Positions 25,412 through 34,200 of a stretch of 64,000 nt of DNA are shown here, in pieces. How positions within the stretch are numbered: the first letter of the stretch is position 1; each line of letters begins with the position of its first letter. The stretch is from Mesorhizobium sp. B2-1-1 (GTDB taxonomy: Bacteria > Pseudomonadota > Alphaproteobacteria > Rhizobiales > Rhizobiaceae): positions 2,673,501 to 2,737,500 of the forward strand of contig NZ_CP083954.1 in NCBI RefSeq assembly GCF_006442975.2, written 5' to 3'. The translations under genes were made by a program, and so were the position numbers. The notes below the pieces were generated by a model. The model had not been told where the DNA came from. It made no database searches and saw only the letters and a program-made list of their open reading frames with translations.

Positions 25412-26044
25412 ATGAAACATGCGGCGGCCGAAATCCTGCGTGAATACGGCCCCTTTGCGGGCGTGGACAGCGTGCATGGGGTGAGCTTCGATGGGCAGAA
25501 CGTCTGGTTTGCCTCGGGCAAGGGGCTCACCGCCTTCGACCCGGAGAGCGGGCAGGCGGTGCGCTCGATCGATGTCGCCGCGCATGCCGGGACGGCCTAT
25601 GATGGCCAGTACCTCTACCAGCTCGCCAAGGACCGGATCCAGAAGATCGATCCCGGCACCGGCGCGGTGCTGTCCACCATTCCGGCGCCCGGCGGCGGCG
25701 GCGATTCCGGCCTCACCTGGGCCGAGGGCACGTTGTGGGTGGGGCAGAACCGCCAGCGCAAGATCCACCAGATCGACCCTGAGACCGGGGCGATCCTGCG
25801 CGTCATCGAATCCAACCGCTTCGTCACCGGCGTGACCTGGGTCGATGGCGAGCTGTGGCACGGCACCTGGGAAGGCGACCAGAGCGATGTGCGGCGCGTC
25901 GACCCGGAGAACGGAGACGTGCTGGAACGGCTCGACATGCCGCCCGGCAAGGGCGTGTCGGGGCTCGAATCCGACGGCGGCGACCGCTTCTTCTGCGGCG
26001 GCGGCCCGGGCGGCGTGGTGAGGACCGTGCGCCGACCGAAATGA
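25412..26044 (+). CDS. Beta-propeller protein, glutamine-cyclotransferase/SMP30-like
   Basis: A 210-residue protein made of repeats of the kind GQNVWFASGKGLTAFDPESG, GTLWVGQNRQRKIHQIDPETG and DGELWHGTWEGD, which form a small beta-propeller as in YncE, glutaminyl cyclotransferase or SMP-30-like proteins. It lacks a signal peptide. The ATG at 25412 follows a GAGGATGAAGAC ribosome region; an ATG at 25379 is less well placed. It starts 35 bp after the regulator-like gene, so the two probably share a transcript. Catalytic role not evident. Confidence 0.8.
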   Translation: MKHAAAEILREYGPFAGVDSVHGVSFDGQNVWFASGKGLTAFDPESGQAVRSIDVAAHAGTAYDGQYLYQLAKDRIQKIDPGTGAVLSTIPAPGGGGDSGLTWAEGTLWVGQNRQRKIHQIDPETGAILRVIESNRFVTGVTWVDGELWHGTWEGDQSDVRRVDPENGDVLERLDMPPGKGVSGLESDGGDRFFCGGGPGGVVRTVRRPK

Positions 26045-26204
26045 GGGCTGATCTTTGCGGTGAGCTCACGTGCCGACGCCTGCGGACAAGCGACAGGAGC
26101 ATCGTCTGTGTCGATCACAGATTCGGCAATTTGTCCGCCGCCGGCTGGCCGTTGCCCGATGCCGGGCCTAGATAGGCTGGACCATCTTCGCAGAGGACCA
26201 GACC

Positions 26205-27035
26205 ATGCCTGAACAGATTTCGTTGAACGACGGCTCGACCATTCCCCGGCTCGGCCTTGGCGTGTGGCAAGTCGATCCCGCTATCACCGCCAAGGTGGTG
26301 GGTTGGGGGATCAAGGCCGGCTACAGGCTGATCGACACCGCCGAAGGCTACCAGAACGAGAAGGGCGTCGGGGAGGCGATCCGGAGCGCGGGCGTGCCGA
26401 GAGGCGAGCTGTTCATCACCTCGAAGCTGCGCAACGGCGCGCACCAGCGCGATGCCGCATTGCGCGCCTTCGACGATACGATGGACAAGCTCGGCATCGA
26501 ACAGATCGACCTGTTCCTCATCCACTGGCCGGTGCCCAGCCAGGACAAATATGTCGAGGCCTGGCAGACATTGATCGAGCTGCAGAAAGCCGGCCGGATC
26601 AAATCGGTCGGCGTGTCGAATTTCAACCGGGATCACCTGGAGCGCATCATCGGCGAAACCGGCGTCACGCCAGCCGTCAACCAGATCGAGCTGCATCCGC
26701 GTTTCCAGCAGCGCGAGATCAGGGAGTTCCATGCCCGGCACAACATCCACACCGAAAGCTGGAGCCCGCTCGGCAGCGGCAGGCTGCTCAGCGACGCGAC
26801 CATAGCAGGCATCGCCGCAAAGCACGGCAAGTCCGCGGCGCAGACGATGATCCGCTGGCACCTCCAGGAAGGGCTGATCGTCATCCCGAAATCGGTTCAC
26901 CAGGACCGCATATCGGCCAATTTCGACGTCTTCGATTTCGAACTGGACGCGCAGGACCTGAAGGCCATCCGCGGCATGGATTCAACCGATGGCCGCGTCG
27001 GGCCGAACCCTGCGACGGCGGCGTTCTTGTTTTGA
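26205..27035 (+). CDS. Aldo-keto reductase
   Basis: This 276-residue NADPH-dependent reductase has the catalytic tetrad Asp44, Tyr49 (in LIDTAEGYQNE), Lys74 (TSKLRN) and His107 (FLIHWP), and the C-terminal cofactor loop VIPKSVHQDRI. It is of the 2,5-diketo-D-gluconate reductase/YafB type. The natural substrate cannot be read from the sequence. A palindromic element follows immediately after the stop. Confidence 0.93.
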   Translation: MPEQISLNDGSTIPRLGLGVWQVDPAITAKVVGWGIKAGYRLIDTAEGYQNEKGVGEAIRSAGVPRGELFITSKLRNGAHQRDAALRAFDDTMDKLGIEQIDLFLIHWPVPSQDKYVEAWQTLIELQKAGRIKSVGVSNFNRDHLERIIGETGVTPAVNQIELHPRFQQREIREFHARHNIHTESWSPLGSGRLLSDATIAGIAAKHGKSAAQTMIRWHLQEGLIVIPKSVHQDRISANFDVFDFELDAQDLKAIRGMDSTDGRVGPNPATAAFLF

Positions 27036-27052
27036 GGCCACCAACGTTTTTA

Positions 27053-27222
27053 CTCTACGGCGCCCCCCTCTGTCCTGCCGGACATCTCCCCCACGAGGGG
27101 GGAGATCGGCTGTCGTGAATGCTTTCGCCAATTTTCAACTTTGAAAAATGTGGCGCTGGAGCCAAAGCTGCCAATCTCCCCCCTTGTGGGGGAGATGCCC
27201 GGCAGGGCAGAGGGGGGCGCTG
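27053..27222. repeat. Palindromic intergenic element, copy 1
   Basis: An approximately 170-bp element with long inverted terminal arms (left CTCTACGGCGCCCCCCTCTG and CCTGCCGGACATCTCCCCC; right the near-complement, with GCCCGGCAGGGC in place of GTCCGGCAGGAC). The unpaired core includes TGCTTTCGCCAATTTTCAAC. It fills the space between the aldo-keto reductase and the 3-prime end of the DUF559 gene. The homology with copy 2 begins further left, at 27039. Confidence 0.8.
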
Positions 27223-27235
27223 TCCCGCCAGCCTG

Positions 27236-27607
27236 TCAGGGCGCGTCTGCCAAACCAGCCGCGATAACGATATGCTGGCAGACATTGTCTATGTCGCGGA
27301 TGACATCGTCATTCCAGAAGCGCAAGACGATCCAGCCATCCTGTTCCAAGCGTTTGGTTCTGGCCTCGTCAGCATTGGCAAGACCCGGGTCGCCATGTTG
27401 TGAACCGTCGACCTCTGCAATCAGCTTTTTCTCCGGGCAGGCGAAGTCTACGATGTAGCCGGCGATGGGGAATTGCCTGCGAAAGCCCAGGCCCATCAGC
27501 CTATGCGCACGCAGCTCGTTCCAGAGCTTTAGTTCGGCATCGGTCATGATCCTGCGCATCGATTTCGCGTTAGCGCGGTGTCTTGGGGGCAAGGGTGTGT
27601 GTGGCAT
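27236..27607 (-). CDS. DUF559-domain endonuclease-like protein
   Basis: The 123-residue protein has the DUF559 pattern: MTDAELKLWNELRAHRL, then FRRQFPIAGYIVDFACPEKK, LIAEVDGSQHG and the C-terminal LRFWNDDVIRDIDNV. This fold is related to very-short-patch-repair and restriction endonucleases (Asp, Glu-Val-Asp and His-Gly as likely metal site). The role of the family is unclear, but copies are scattered through rhizobial genomes. It is bracketed by two palindromic elements within 31 bp on the right and 14 bp on the left, which suggests that it may move or duplicate with them. Confidence 0.88.
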   Translation of the reverse strand: MPHTPLPPRHRANAKSMRRIMTDAELKLWNELRAHRLMGLGFRRQFPIAGYIVDFACPEKKLIAEVDGSQHGDPGLANADEARTKRLEQDGWIVLRFWNDDVIRDIDNVCQHIVIAAGLADAP

Positions 27608-27650
27608 GGTGTGAGAGGCTTGATGCTGAAGTTGGTCACCAACGTTTTTA

Positions 27651-27816
27651 CTCTACGGCGCCCCCCTCTGTCCTGCCGGACATCTCCCCCACAAGGGGGG
27701 AGATTGGCAGCTTTGGCTCCGGCGCTACATTCTTCAACGTTGAAGATTGGCGAAAGCATTCGCGACAGCCGATCTCCCCCCTTGTGGGGAGATGCCCGGC
27801 AGGGCAGAGGGGGCTG
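27651..27816. repeat. Palindromic intergenic element, copy 2 (core inverted)
   Basis: The arms match copy 1 in the same orientation, including the shared left flank CACCAACGTTTTTACTCTAC (27637 here, 27039 in copy 1) and the right arm GCCCGGCAGGGC. The roughly 68-bp core, however, reads as the reverse complement of the copy-1 core with only a handful of mismatches. This copy sits beyond the start of the DUF559 gene. Confidence 0.8.
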
Positions 27817-27854
27817 TCCCGCCGGCGTCTCAGGAGATCAGCAGCTTCAGTGCC

Positions 27855-28160
27855 TCAAATCCCCGAGCCGTCCAGCTGCTGGGCGTCGTCGCCTTCCCAG
27901 GGCGAGGGCATGGAGGCGCGGGCGAGGTTGGCCGAGGGCATCGGCATCCAGCATTTCAGCTCCGGCTCGGCATATTCGACGATGCGGCCGGGCGAGGAGT
28001 CCGACGCGCGCCAGCCTTCTTCGCCGAACTGGTCGCCATCCGACCAATAGGCGAGGTCGACTTCCGCCGGCCCCTGCTCGGACGGCCGGACCGTGACGAG
28101 GATCCGGCTGCCGTCCTTGGGCGCGCTTGACATGTGGCGCCAGCGGTCGGGCTCATCCAT
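27855..28160 (-). CDS. Small conserved-looking hypothetical protein
   Basis: A 101-residue soluble protein starting MDEPDRWRHMSSAPKDGSRI and containing WSDGDQFGEEGWRASDSSPGR and a Trp-Met-Pro-Met-Pro stretch. The MSSAPKDGSRIL opening resembles phage- and rhizobium-associated proteins that adopt a DUF551-like fold, but I am not certain. Codon use is like that of the neighbours. It is preceded by a GAGGAGGATGAGCG ribosome region. Confidence 0.7.
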   Translation of the reverse strand: MDEPDRWRHMSSAPKDGSRILVTVRPSEQGPAEVDLAYWSDGDQFGEEGWRASDSSPGRIVEYAEPELKCWMPMPSANLARASMPSPWEGDDAQQLDGSGI

Positions 28161-28332
28161 CGCTCATCCTCCTCGAGATCCATTGCCATGCTTCGAGAGG
28201 GATAGTCGCCTCGCGTCCGGAAGCGGTCAACCCGGACTTTTCGCAAACCGGTCCTTGCGGTCGCGACCGCATTGTCGGATTCGATCGGCGCTATCCGTCC
28301 TTGGCGTGCATGCCGCAACAAGGAGCGAGGCG

Positions 28333-29022
28333 ATGGCGAGTGACAAGGTCGGGCCGAAACCGCACGGGGCGGACGCGGAGATGAAACTGTTCTTCAGCCG
28401 CAACCCCAATCCGCGCCTGGGAGTCGCGGTGGCTCGTCACCTCGGGGCGAAAGTCGCGTTCGAATTCGCTTCGCCCATGGCGCCGGGGCAGGCGGAGCGG
28501 TTCCGTCCGCTCAATCCCAATCTTTCCCTGCCCTTGCTGGCCTGGCCTGGAGGGAGCCTCTGGGAAGCGGACGCCATAGCCTGCCGGCTTTCGCGCGACC
28601 TGGGTTCGGATTTCTGGCGCGCGGGCGACGGCGAACCCGAGATGATCCGTTGGCTGAGCTGGGGCAAGGAGGAGTTCGTCAGGGCCTGCGACATCGTGCA
28701 TTTCGAGCGCGGCACCAAGCAGCGCTATGGCATCGGGCCGATCGACGCGGAAAAGGTCGCGGAGGGACTGGAACAGTTCCACAGGACGGCGCCGATCCTC
28801 GAGGCGGCACTTGGCCGGCGGCCATGGCTGGCCGGGACTTCGGTCTCCTATGCCGATTTCCGCATGGCGACGTTCCTACCCTTCAACGACGCCGCCCGCT
28901 TGCCGCTCGGCGACTATCCCCAAATCGAGCGCTGGTATCGCCGGCTCGAAGAGATCGAGGCCTGGCGCGATCCGTTCCAGGGGCTGGACGCGCCCGCATT
29001 GGCCCCGGTCCCCGGACGGTGA
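28333..29022 (+). CDS. Glutathione S-transferase family protein
   Basis: A 229-residue protein with an N-terminal thioredoxin-like domain (MKLFFSRNPNPRLGVAVARH from about residue 17, with NPNLSLPLLAWPGG and LWEADAIACRL, the glutathione-gamma-glutamyl binding strand) and a C-terminal helical domain with the N-capping motif WLAGTSVSYADFRMATFL. AGGAG stands seven bases before the ATG. The first 16 residues are an extra polar extension. Substrate unknown. Confidence 0.87.
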   Translation: MASDKVGPKPHGADAEMKLFFSRNPNPRLGVAVARHLGAKVAFEFASPMAPGQAERFRPLNPNLSLPLLAWPGGSLWEADAIACRLSRDLGSDFWRAGDGEPEMIRWLSWGKEEFVRACDIVHFERGTKQRYGIGPIDAEKVAEGLEQFHRTAPILEAALGRRPWLAGTSVSYADFRMATFLPFNDAARLPLGDYPQIERWYRRLEEIEAWRDPFQGLDAPALAPVPGR

Positions 29023-29275
29023 TGCCCGCGTGAGACGACGCGGGAGCGGTCGACCAGGCTTCAGGGCTTGAATCGCGATTCCGCTTCAACTGCTTGTTTT
29101 CACGTGCATCCGAAACGATTGCGCGCTTGTCATGCGATCGTTCAGCCCGCCGGATGTTGCATCAGGCAGGCAGCATTCGCACAACTGTGCGCAACGCCCA
29201 ACTGGCGGCCATCGGCGCTCGACGCTTTGCAATCGGATTGATAAGTCCCTCTGCGAAGGAGCGGCTGAGTCTGAC

Positions 29276-30820
29276 ATGACCGTTGCGATCGAGATGGGAC
29301 AGACGACCGCCGGCGCGCCGGCGGCGCTGGACCTTGAGGAACTGCTGGCGACGCGGCTTTTGGTGCAGGGCAATTCGGGCTCCGGCAAATCTCATTTGTT
29401 GCGCCGGCTGCTGGAGCAGAGCGCGCCCTGGGTGCAGCAGACCATCATCGACCCCGAAGGCGACTTCGTGTCGCTGGGCGAACGCTTCGGCCATCTGGTG
29501 ATCGATGCCGAGGAACATACCGAGCGCGGGTTGCAGAGCGCCGGCGAGCGGGCGCGCATCCACCGCGTCTCCACGGTGCTCAATCTCGAAGGGCTCGACG
29601 CCGAGAACCAGATGCGGCGCGCCGCCGCCTTCCTCGGCGGGCTGTTCGAGGTGGCGCGCGACCATTGGTATCCCATGCTGGTGGTGGTGGACGAGGCGCA
29701 GCTTTTCGCGCCGGCGGTGGCCGGCGAAGTTTCCGACGAAGCGAGAAAGCTTTCGCTCGGCGCCATGACCAATCTGATGTGCCGCGGCCGCAAGCGCGGG
29801 CTTGCCGGCATCATCGCCACGCAGCGACTGGCCAAGCTTGCCAAGAACGTCGCGGCCGAGGCGTCCAATTTCCTGATGGGCCGCACCTTCCTCGACATCG
29901 ACATGGCGCGCGCGGCCGATCTGCTTGGCATGGAGCGGCGGCAGGCGGAGGCTTTTCGCGACCTGGAGCGCGGGCATTTCATGGCGCTGGGCCCGGCGCT
30001 GTCGCGCCGCCCGCTCGGCCTGCGCATCGGGCCGACGGATACCAGCCCGCGCAACGGCACGCCGCGCCTGATGCCGTTGCCGGAAGCGGCATTGGAGGAT
30101 GCCCGCGCGATCATCCTGGCGGCACCGCCGCCGGAGGCCGCGCGGCCGCAGCGGCGGATGACATCGCCGGACCTGCTCGACCAATTGATGGCGGCGAAGT
30201 CGGCGGCGCTGGAGATCCGCCCCGAACCGGCCGAGCCGGCGCCCAGCGCCGAGGACCTGGCGGAGCGGCGCGAGCGGATGGACCGCATCCTGCGCGCCAT
30301 CCTGGCGGAGCCCGATGCGGGCTTCCGCGTCATCGGCGTGCTCTACCAGGAGTTCGTGGTGCGCTGCCGCATCGAGGGACTGGCCTCGGTCGTGCCCGAT
30401 CTGCAGGAGTTTCGCCGCATGCTGACGCGCGCCCGCGCCGGCGTCGGCTCCGATATGGCCGAGGACGATGCGTGGCGCGACGTCTCCGTGCGCGCTTCGC
30501 TGCTACCCGAGGACATGCAGGGCGTGTTCATGATGATCGCCCGCGCGGCCAAGGAAGGCTGGCCTTGCCCGAGCGACGCCGCGATCGCCCGCGCCTATGG
30601 TTCGCACTCCATGCGCCGCGCCCGGCGCCTGCTCACCTACATCGAGGAGCAGGGCCTGATCGTGTGCCAACTCGACGGTACCGGCCGGCGCACCGTCACA
30701 CTGGTGGAACTCGCCTGGGCGACGGCGCCGGGCGACCCAAATGCGGCGCCGGGCGACCGCAACGCGGCGCCGGGCGATCCCAATACCGAGGAGACGGAGC
30801 AGGGTAGCCTGGCGCTGTGA
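29276..30820 (+). CDS. HerA-like ATPase (DUF87-type) with C-terminal winged helix
   Basis: The 514-residue protein has a Walker A GNSGSGKS at 32-39, the HerA/FtsK-superfamily segment IIDPEGDF at 57-64, a Walker B strand MLVVVDEAQLF with Asp139-Glu140, and ATQRLAKLAKN, the sensor strand of HerA/VirB4-type motors. Residues 330-500 add a helical, winged-helix-like DNA-binding module (AIARAYGSHSMRRARRLLTYI). The C-terminus carries three copies of a seven-residue APGD(P/R)NA unit. Such motors translocate DNA and often work with nucleases in repair or phage defence. No NurA partner is visible, but a restriction system follows on the same strand 50 bp downstream. Confidence 0.85.
   Translation: MTVAIEMGQTTAGAPAALDLEELLATRLLVQGNSGSGKSHLLRRLLEQSAPWVQQTIIDPEGDFVSLGERFGHLVIDAEEHTERGLQSAGERARIHRVSTVLNLEGLDAENQMRRAAAFLGGLFEVARDHWYPMLVVVDEAQLFAPAVAGEVSDEARKLSLGAMTNLMCRGRKRGLAGIIATQRLAKLAKNVAAEASNFLMGRTFLDIDMARAADLLGMERRQAEAFRDLERGHFMALGPALSRRPLGLRIGPTDTSPRNGTPRLMPLPEAALEDARAIILAAPPPEAARPQRRMTSPDLLDQLMAAKSAALEIRPEPAEPAPSAEDLAERRERMDRILRAILAEPDAGFRVIGVLYQEFVVRCRIEGLASVVPDLQEFRRMLTRARAGVGSDMAEDDAWRDVSVRASLLPEDMQGVFMMIARAAKEGWPCPSDAAIARAYGSHSMRRARRLLTYIEEQGLIVCQLDGTGRRTVTLVELAWATAPGDPNAAPGDRNAAPGDPNTEETEQGSLAL
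30725..30787 (+). repeat. Three tandem 21-bp coding repeats in the HerA-like gene
   Basis: Three consecutive 21-bp units, each starting GCGCCGGGCGA, encode APGDPNA, APGDRNA and APGDPNT near the end of the ATPase. The units keep the frame, so gain or loss of one would only lengthen or shorten a flexible tail. Confidence 0.8.
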
Positions 30821-30870
30821 TGGCGTGGGCGGGACGGTTGCGGTTGTCCACTGGAACATAACGAGAACAT

Positions 30871-32724
30871 GTGATACTCTATCGCATCGGTGAGTCTTGC
30901 GCGGTACGGTCGAGGGCGATGGGAAAAATTTCACAGATTCGTGGGTCGAAATTGCCTGCCGTCTTGCGCTCGGTGGCTGATGCATTGCGAGCGGCGCGCG
31001 CGGAGCTGTCGAAGGCTCGCCTTCTGGCACGCGCATGGTGCGAGACGATCGACGAATGCGACCGCGAAACTTATGCGGTTTCGCTGACCCGGCGCGCGCT
31101 GGAGGCCTTGTCGGCGGCCCTCGGCATTTCTCCGGCGATCTGCCCCTCGCTCGCCTTCGAAACGGAAGCGCTGGACGAGCCGGCCTCCGCGCTTGCGCAC
31201 AGCATCGGAGAGACCGCCGCGCGGCTGCCGATCCTCGAAGCGCTGCATCTCGTCACCAGCCTCTATCCGGTCCTGCTGCCGACCAGGGAGCGCGGTGAGC
31301 GCGGTGCCTTCTACACGCCGCCGGCGCTGGTCAACCGCCTGCTCGACCAGGCCGAGGAAGAGGGCCTGGACTGGCGCAGCGCGCGGGTTCTCGATCCCGC
31401 CGCCGGCGGTGGGACGTTTCTGTTTCATGCCGCGCACCGCATGATCGCCGCGCTCGGCGATTGCGAGCCCGCCTTCGCGCTCAGCCATGTCGGCACCAGG
31501 CTTGCCGGTTTCGAGCTCGATCCTCTCGCGGCGCGGCTGGCGCAAGGCGCCCTGGAGATCGCGCTCGCCGATATTGCGACCAGGACCGGGCGCGCCGCCC
31601 CGGCCATGGTGACGGCCTGCGACACGCTTGAAGCCGATCCGGAACCCGTCTTCGATCTCGTCGTCGGCAATCCGCCCTATGGGCGGGTCTCGCTGCCGTC
31701 GCAATTGCGCGAGCGCTATGCGCGCGGCCTCTACGGGCACGCCAATCTCTACGGCGTTTTCACCGATGCCGCGTTGCGCTGGACCAAGCCTGGCGGCCTT
31801 ATCGCCTTCCTGACGCCGACAAGCTTTCTCGGCGGCCAATACTACTCGGCGCTGCGCAGCCTTCTGGCCAAGGAGGCGCCGCCCGTCGCGATCGACTTCG
31901 TGCATGCGCGGCGCGGCGTTTTCGAGGATGTGTTGCAAGAGACGCTGCTTGCCGTCTACGTCAACGGCGCCGAGCCGCGGCGCGCGCAGATCCACTACCT
32001 GACCGTCGCCTCCGAGACCGAGGCCGGGATTGCCCGCAACGGCACGATTGGCTTGCCATCCGACCGCGCCATGCCCTGGCTTGCGCCGCGCACGCCGGAG
32101 CACAGCCGGCTCATCGCCCAGGCCGAGACGATGACGCATCGCCTTGCCGACTGGGGCTATGGGGTCTCGACCGGCCCGCTGGTCTGGAACCGCTTCAAGG
32201 GTCAATTGCGCGATCGCGCCGGCGGCAAGGGGGTGCATCCGTTGATCTGGGCCGAAGCCGTGACCGCCGACGGCCAGTTCGCCTATCGCGCGCGCAAGAA
32301 GAACCACGCTCCCTACTTCAAGCTGGAGGCCGGCGACGGCTGGCTGCTTGTCGAGGCGCCCTGCATCCTCGTCCAGCGCACCACCGCCAAGGAACAGGCC
32401 CGGCGCCTGATTGCCGCCGAACTTCGCCAGGAATTCATCGATGCGCATGGCGGCGTCGTCGTCGAAAACCATCTCAACATGGTCCGCGCGACCGGCAGCA
32501 CGAAGGTGCCGGCGGCGGTCGTGGCGGCGCTTTTGAACAGCCGTGTCGTCGACGATCTTTTCCGCTGCATCAGCGGCAGCGTCGCCGTTTCCGCCTTCGA
32601 GCTGGAAGCGCTGCCGCTGCCGCCGCCCAAGAGCACCAGCACGTTGGCGAAGCTCGTCGCAGCCGGTGCGACGCGCGACAGGATCGAGGCGGAATGCAGC
32701 CGCCTCTACGGTGAGCCTGCATGA
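30871..32724 (+). CDS. Gamma-class N6-adenine DNA methyltransferase of a BsuBI/PstI-type system
   Basis: Up to 617 residues. Motif X-like RGAFYTP at 144-150, the SAM-binding DPAAGGG at 175-181 and catalytic NPPY at 267-270 occur in the order of gamma-class N6-adenine methyltransferases; the second half (about 390-600) would be the target-recognition domain. It is paired with the endonuclease gene, which overlaps its end by four bases, and protects host DNA, probably at CTGCAG if the system is a true PstI isoschizomer (inference). The start is GTG at 30871 or ATG at 30919; neither has a strong ribosome site. Confidence 0.9.
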   Translation: MILYRIGESCAVRSRAMGKISQIRGSKLPAVLRSVADALRAARAELSKARLLARAWCETIDECDRETYAVSLTRRALEALSAALGISPAICPSLAFETEALDEPASALAHSIGETAARLPILEALHLVTSLYPVLLPTRERGERGAFYTPPALVNRLLDQAEEEGLDWRSARVLDPAAGGGTFLFHAAHRMIAALGDCEPAFALSHVGTRLAGFELDPLAARLAQGALEIALADIATRTGRAAPAMVTACDTLEADPEPVFDLVVGNPPYGRVSLPSQLRERYARGLYGHANLYGVFTDAALRWTKPGGLIAFLTPTSFLGGQYYSALRSLLAKEAPPVAIDFVHARRGVFEDVLQETLLAVYVNGAEPRRAQIHYLTVASETEAGIARNGTIGLPSDRAMPWLAPRTPEHSRLIAQAETMTHRLADWGYGVSTGPLVWNRFKGQLRDRAGGKGVHPLIWAEAVTADGQFAYRARKKNHAPYFKLEAGDGWLLVEAPCILVQRTTAKEQARRLIAAELRQEFIDAHGGVVVENHLNMVRATGSTKVPAAVVAALLNSRVVDDLFRCISGSVAVSAFELEALPLPPPKSTSTLAKLVAAGATRDRIEAECSRLYGEPA

Positions 32725-33812
32725 CGGCACGGCCGCCCTATGCTACGCGCGATCTTGTCGCCGGGCGCCTGCCGCTGATCTTTCCGGAGGGCACGCCGAA
32801 CCGCATCTATTGCATCCGCGAACTTGCCGCCAGCACCGTGTTCGCCGCTCTCTACATCGGCGCCGTCGAGGGTTCGGGGCGATTCCTGGGCCCTGTCCAT
32901 GTTTATCGCATGACCCGCGAGCAGGCGGCGCTGGCGGACGATGCAGATCGGGATGCCTACGCCGCAACTGTCCTGCGCAAGAACGGCGCCGTCGCGGGAT
33001 CACGCTGGTACGCGGACAATACGCGCGAGCCCATCCGCGACGAGACGCTGCGGGACGGGCTGGTGGCGATCGGCGCGGTGCTGCGTCGCGAGGATCTGCC
33101 GACGACTTCAGGCCAGCCCCGCTATGCGCTGAGGGCGGCGTTTGCAGCCCTGTTCGACCCGGCGCTGGAAGGCGAGGCGCTGGAAACCGCCATCGCGGAC
33201 TTCCAGGAAACGCATCTCAGCAAGGGCGCGCTGGCCCGCGTGACCATCATGCGCGCCGGCGCCGTCGCCAACACCGCCGGCATCCGCGTCACCTTTCCGA
33301 ACGGCGACACCAGGCTTTTGGCGCCGGGACCGAGTTCGGTCATTGCGCAAGCCGTCATCGAGGTGTTCGCCAAACGGTTTCTCGCCGCCCCTGCCATGTT
33401 GTGGCTGAGCGAGAGCGGCAACAAGGTGGTCCTGCGCGACGACGCCATCGCCAGTGCGATCGGCCTCAAGATCGAGGCCGACAGGAACTTGCCCGACATC
33501 ATCCTCGCCGATCTCGGCCGCAAGGAGCCGTTGATCCTGTTCGTGGAAGTGGTGGCGACCGATGGCGCGATCACGGATCGCCGGCGCGATGCCCTCCATG
33601 CTGTCACGGACGCGGCCGGTTTCGACCGAAAACAGATCGCGTTCCTGACCGCCTACCAGGATCGCCAGTCCGCCGGCTTCAAGAAGACCGTCGCGCAGCT
33701 TGCCTGGGGCTCGTTCGCCTGGTTCGTCTCCGAACCCGGCCAACTCCTCGTGCTTCATGACGGCGCGGCCGACGGGCGTCCATTCGGCAGCTTGCCTTGG
33801 ACAGTGATGTAA
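32721..33812 (+). CDS. BsuBI/PstI-family type II restriction endonuclease
   Basis: The 363-residue protein has the C-terminal catalytic domain of the BsuBI/PstI family: PDIIL at 258-262, VEVVATDG at 275-282 (Glu276 as metal ligand), then a helix with RRRDAL and the strand QIAFLTAYQDR, ending in AWGSFAWFVSEPGQLLVLHDG. The N-terminal half would hold the DNA-recognition helices. The start overlaps the methyltransferase stop by four bases, a common way to keep the nuclease behind its methylase. No controller gene is seen in front of it. Confidence 0.9.
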   Translation: MTARPPYATRDLVAGRLPLIFPEGTPNRIYCIRELAASTVFAALYIGAVEGSGRFLGPVHVYRMTREQAALADDADRDAYAATVLRKNGAVAGSRWYADNTREPIRDETLRDGLVAIGAVLRREDLPTTSGQPRYALRAAFAALFDPALEGEALETAIADFQETHLSKGALARVTIMRAGAVANTAGIRVTFPNGDTRLLAPGPSSVIAQAVIEVFAKRFLAAPAMLWLSESGNKVVLRDDAIASAIGLKIEADRNLPDIILADLGRKEPLILFVEVVATDGAITDRRRDALHAVTDAAGFDRKQIAFLTAYQDRQSAGFKKTVAQLAWGSFAWFVSEPGQLLVLHDGAADGRPFGSLPWTVM

Positions 33813-33938
33813 TAACGCTTCCCCAGCGTCACTAGGACAGCCGGTCGATACACGGATTATCCGGTGTTGCGCTCCGTTGGCGGCCTAGCCTGCTATGTTT
33901 AATGTTGGAGTTATTGTATAGGAATAAGGTCTGGCGAA

Positions 33939-33977
33939 TAGCACTTCGTTTGTTGGGAACGAGTAGCATTTCGTTTG
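33939..33977 (+). promoter_or_regulatory. Direct repeat upstream of the 66-residue gene
   Basis: TAGCACTTCGTTTG (33939-33952) and TAGCATTTCGTTTG (33964-33977) are 25 bp apart and differ at one base. They lie 23 bp before the ATG of the small gene, in a 187-bp gap that is AT-richer than its surroundings. They may be a regulator binding site. Confidence 0.4.
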
Positions 33978-33999
33978 ATGGCGAGGGGAGCGCCAAACG

Positions 34000-34200
34000 A
34001 TGAAGTTCAACTTCGATGGACCTCCGGTGGATGAATCCGAGGCTGACATCCCGCTCGCCTGCCAGCGCCAATTGTTGCCTCTCGTGGGCGAAATCGTCGA
34101 GGCGGCTGTCGCGGCCGGCTGGGACAAGGATGATGTGCTTCTGGCTTTTGTGGAACTCGCGTGGGACCTTTACGAAAAAGGTCGCGGGGACCCGCAATAG
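34000..34200 (+). CDS. Small acidic protein, unknown
   Basis: The 66-residue protein is acidic and helical: it has an ACQRQLLPLVGEIVEAAVAAG helix, then GWDKDDVLLAFVELAWDLYEKG. A purine-rich ribosome region (GAGGGGAG) precedes the ATG. It has no membrane segment, cysteine pair or HTH. It lies 187 bp downstream of the restriction gene and may or may not belong to it. Confidence 0.65.
   Translation: MKFNFDGPPVDESEADIPLACQRQLLPLVGEIVEAAVAAGWDKDDVLLAFVELAWDLYEKGRGDPQ

Noticed and set aside
27651..27816. Insertion sequence bounded by the palindromic elements around DUF559
   Set aside because: No transposase, no target-site duplication that I can see, and the arms are those of the dispersed intergenic element; kept as a repeat with an unusual arrangement.
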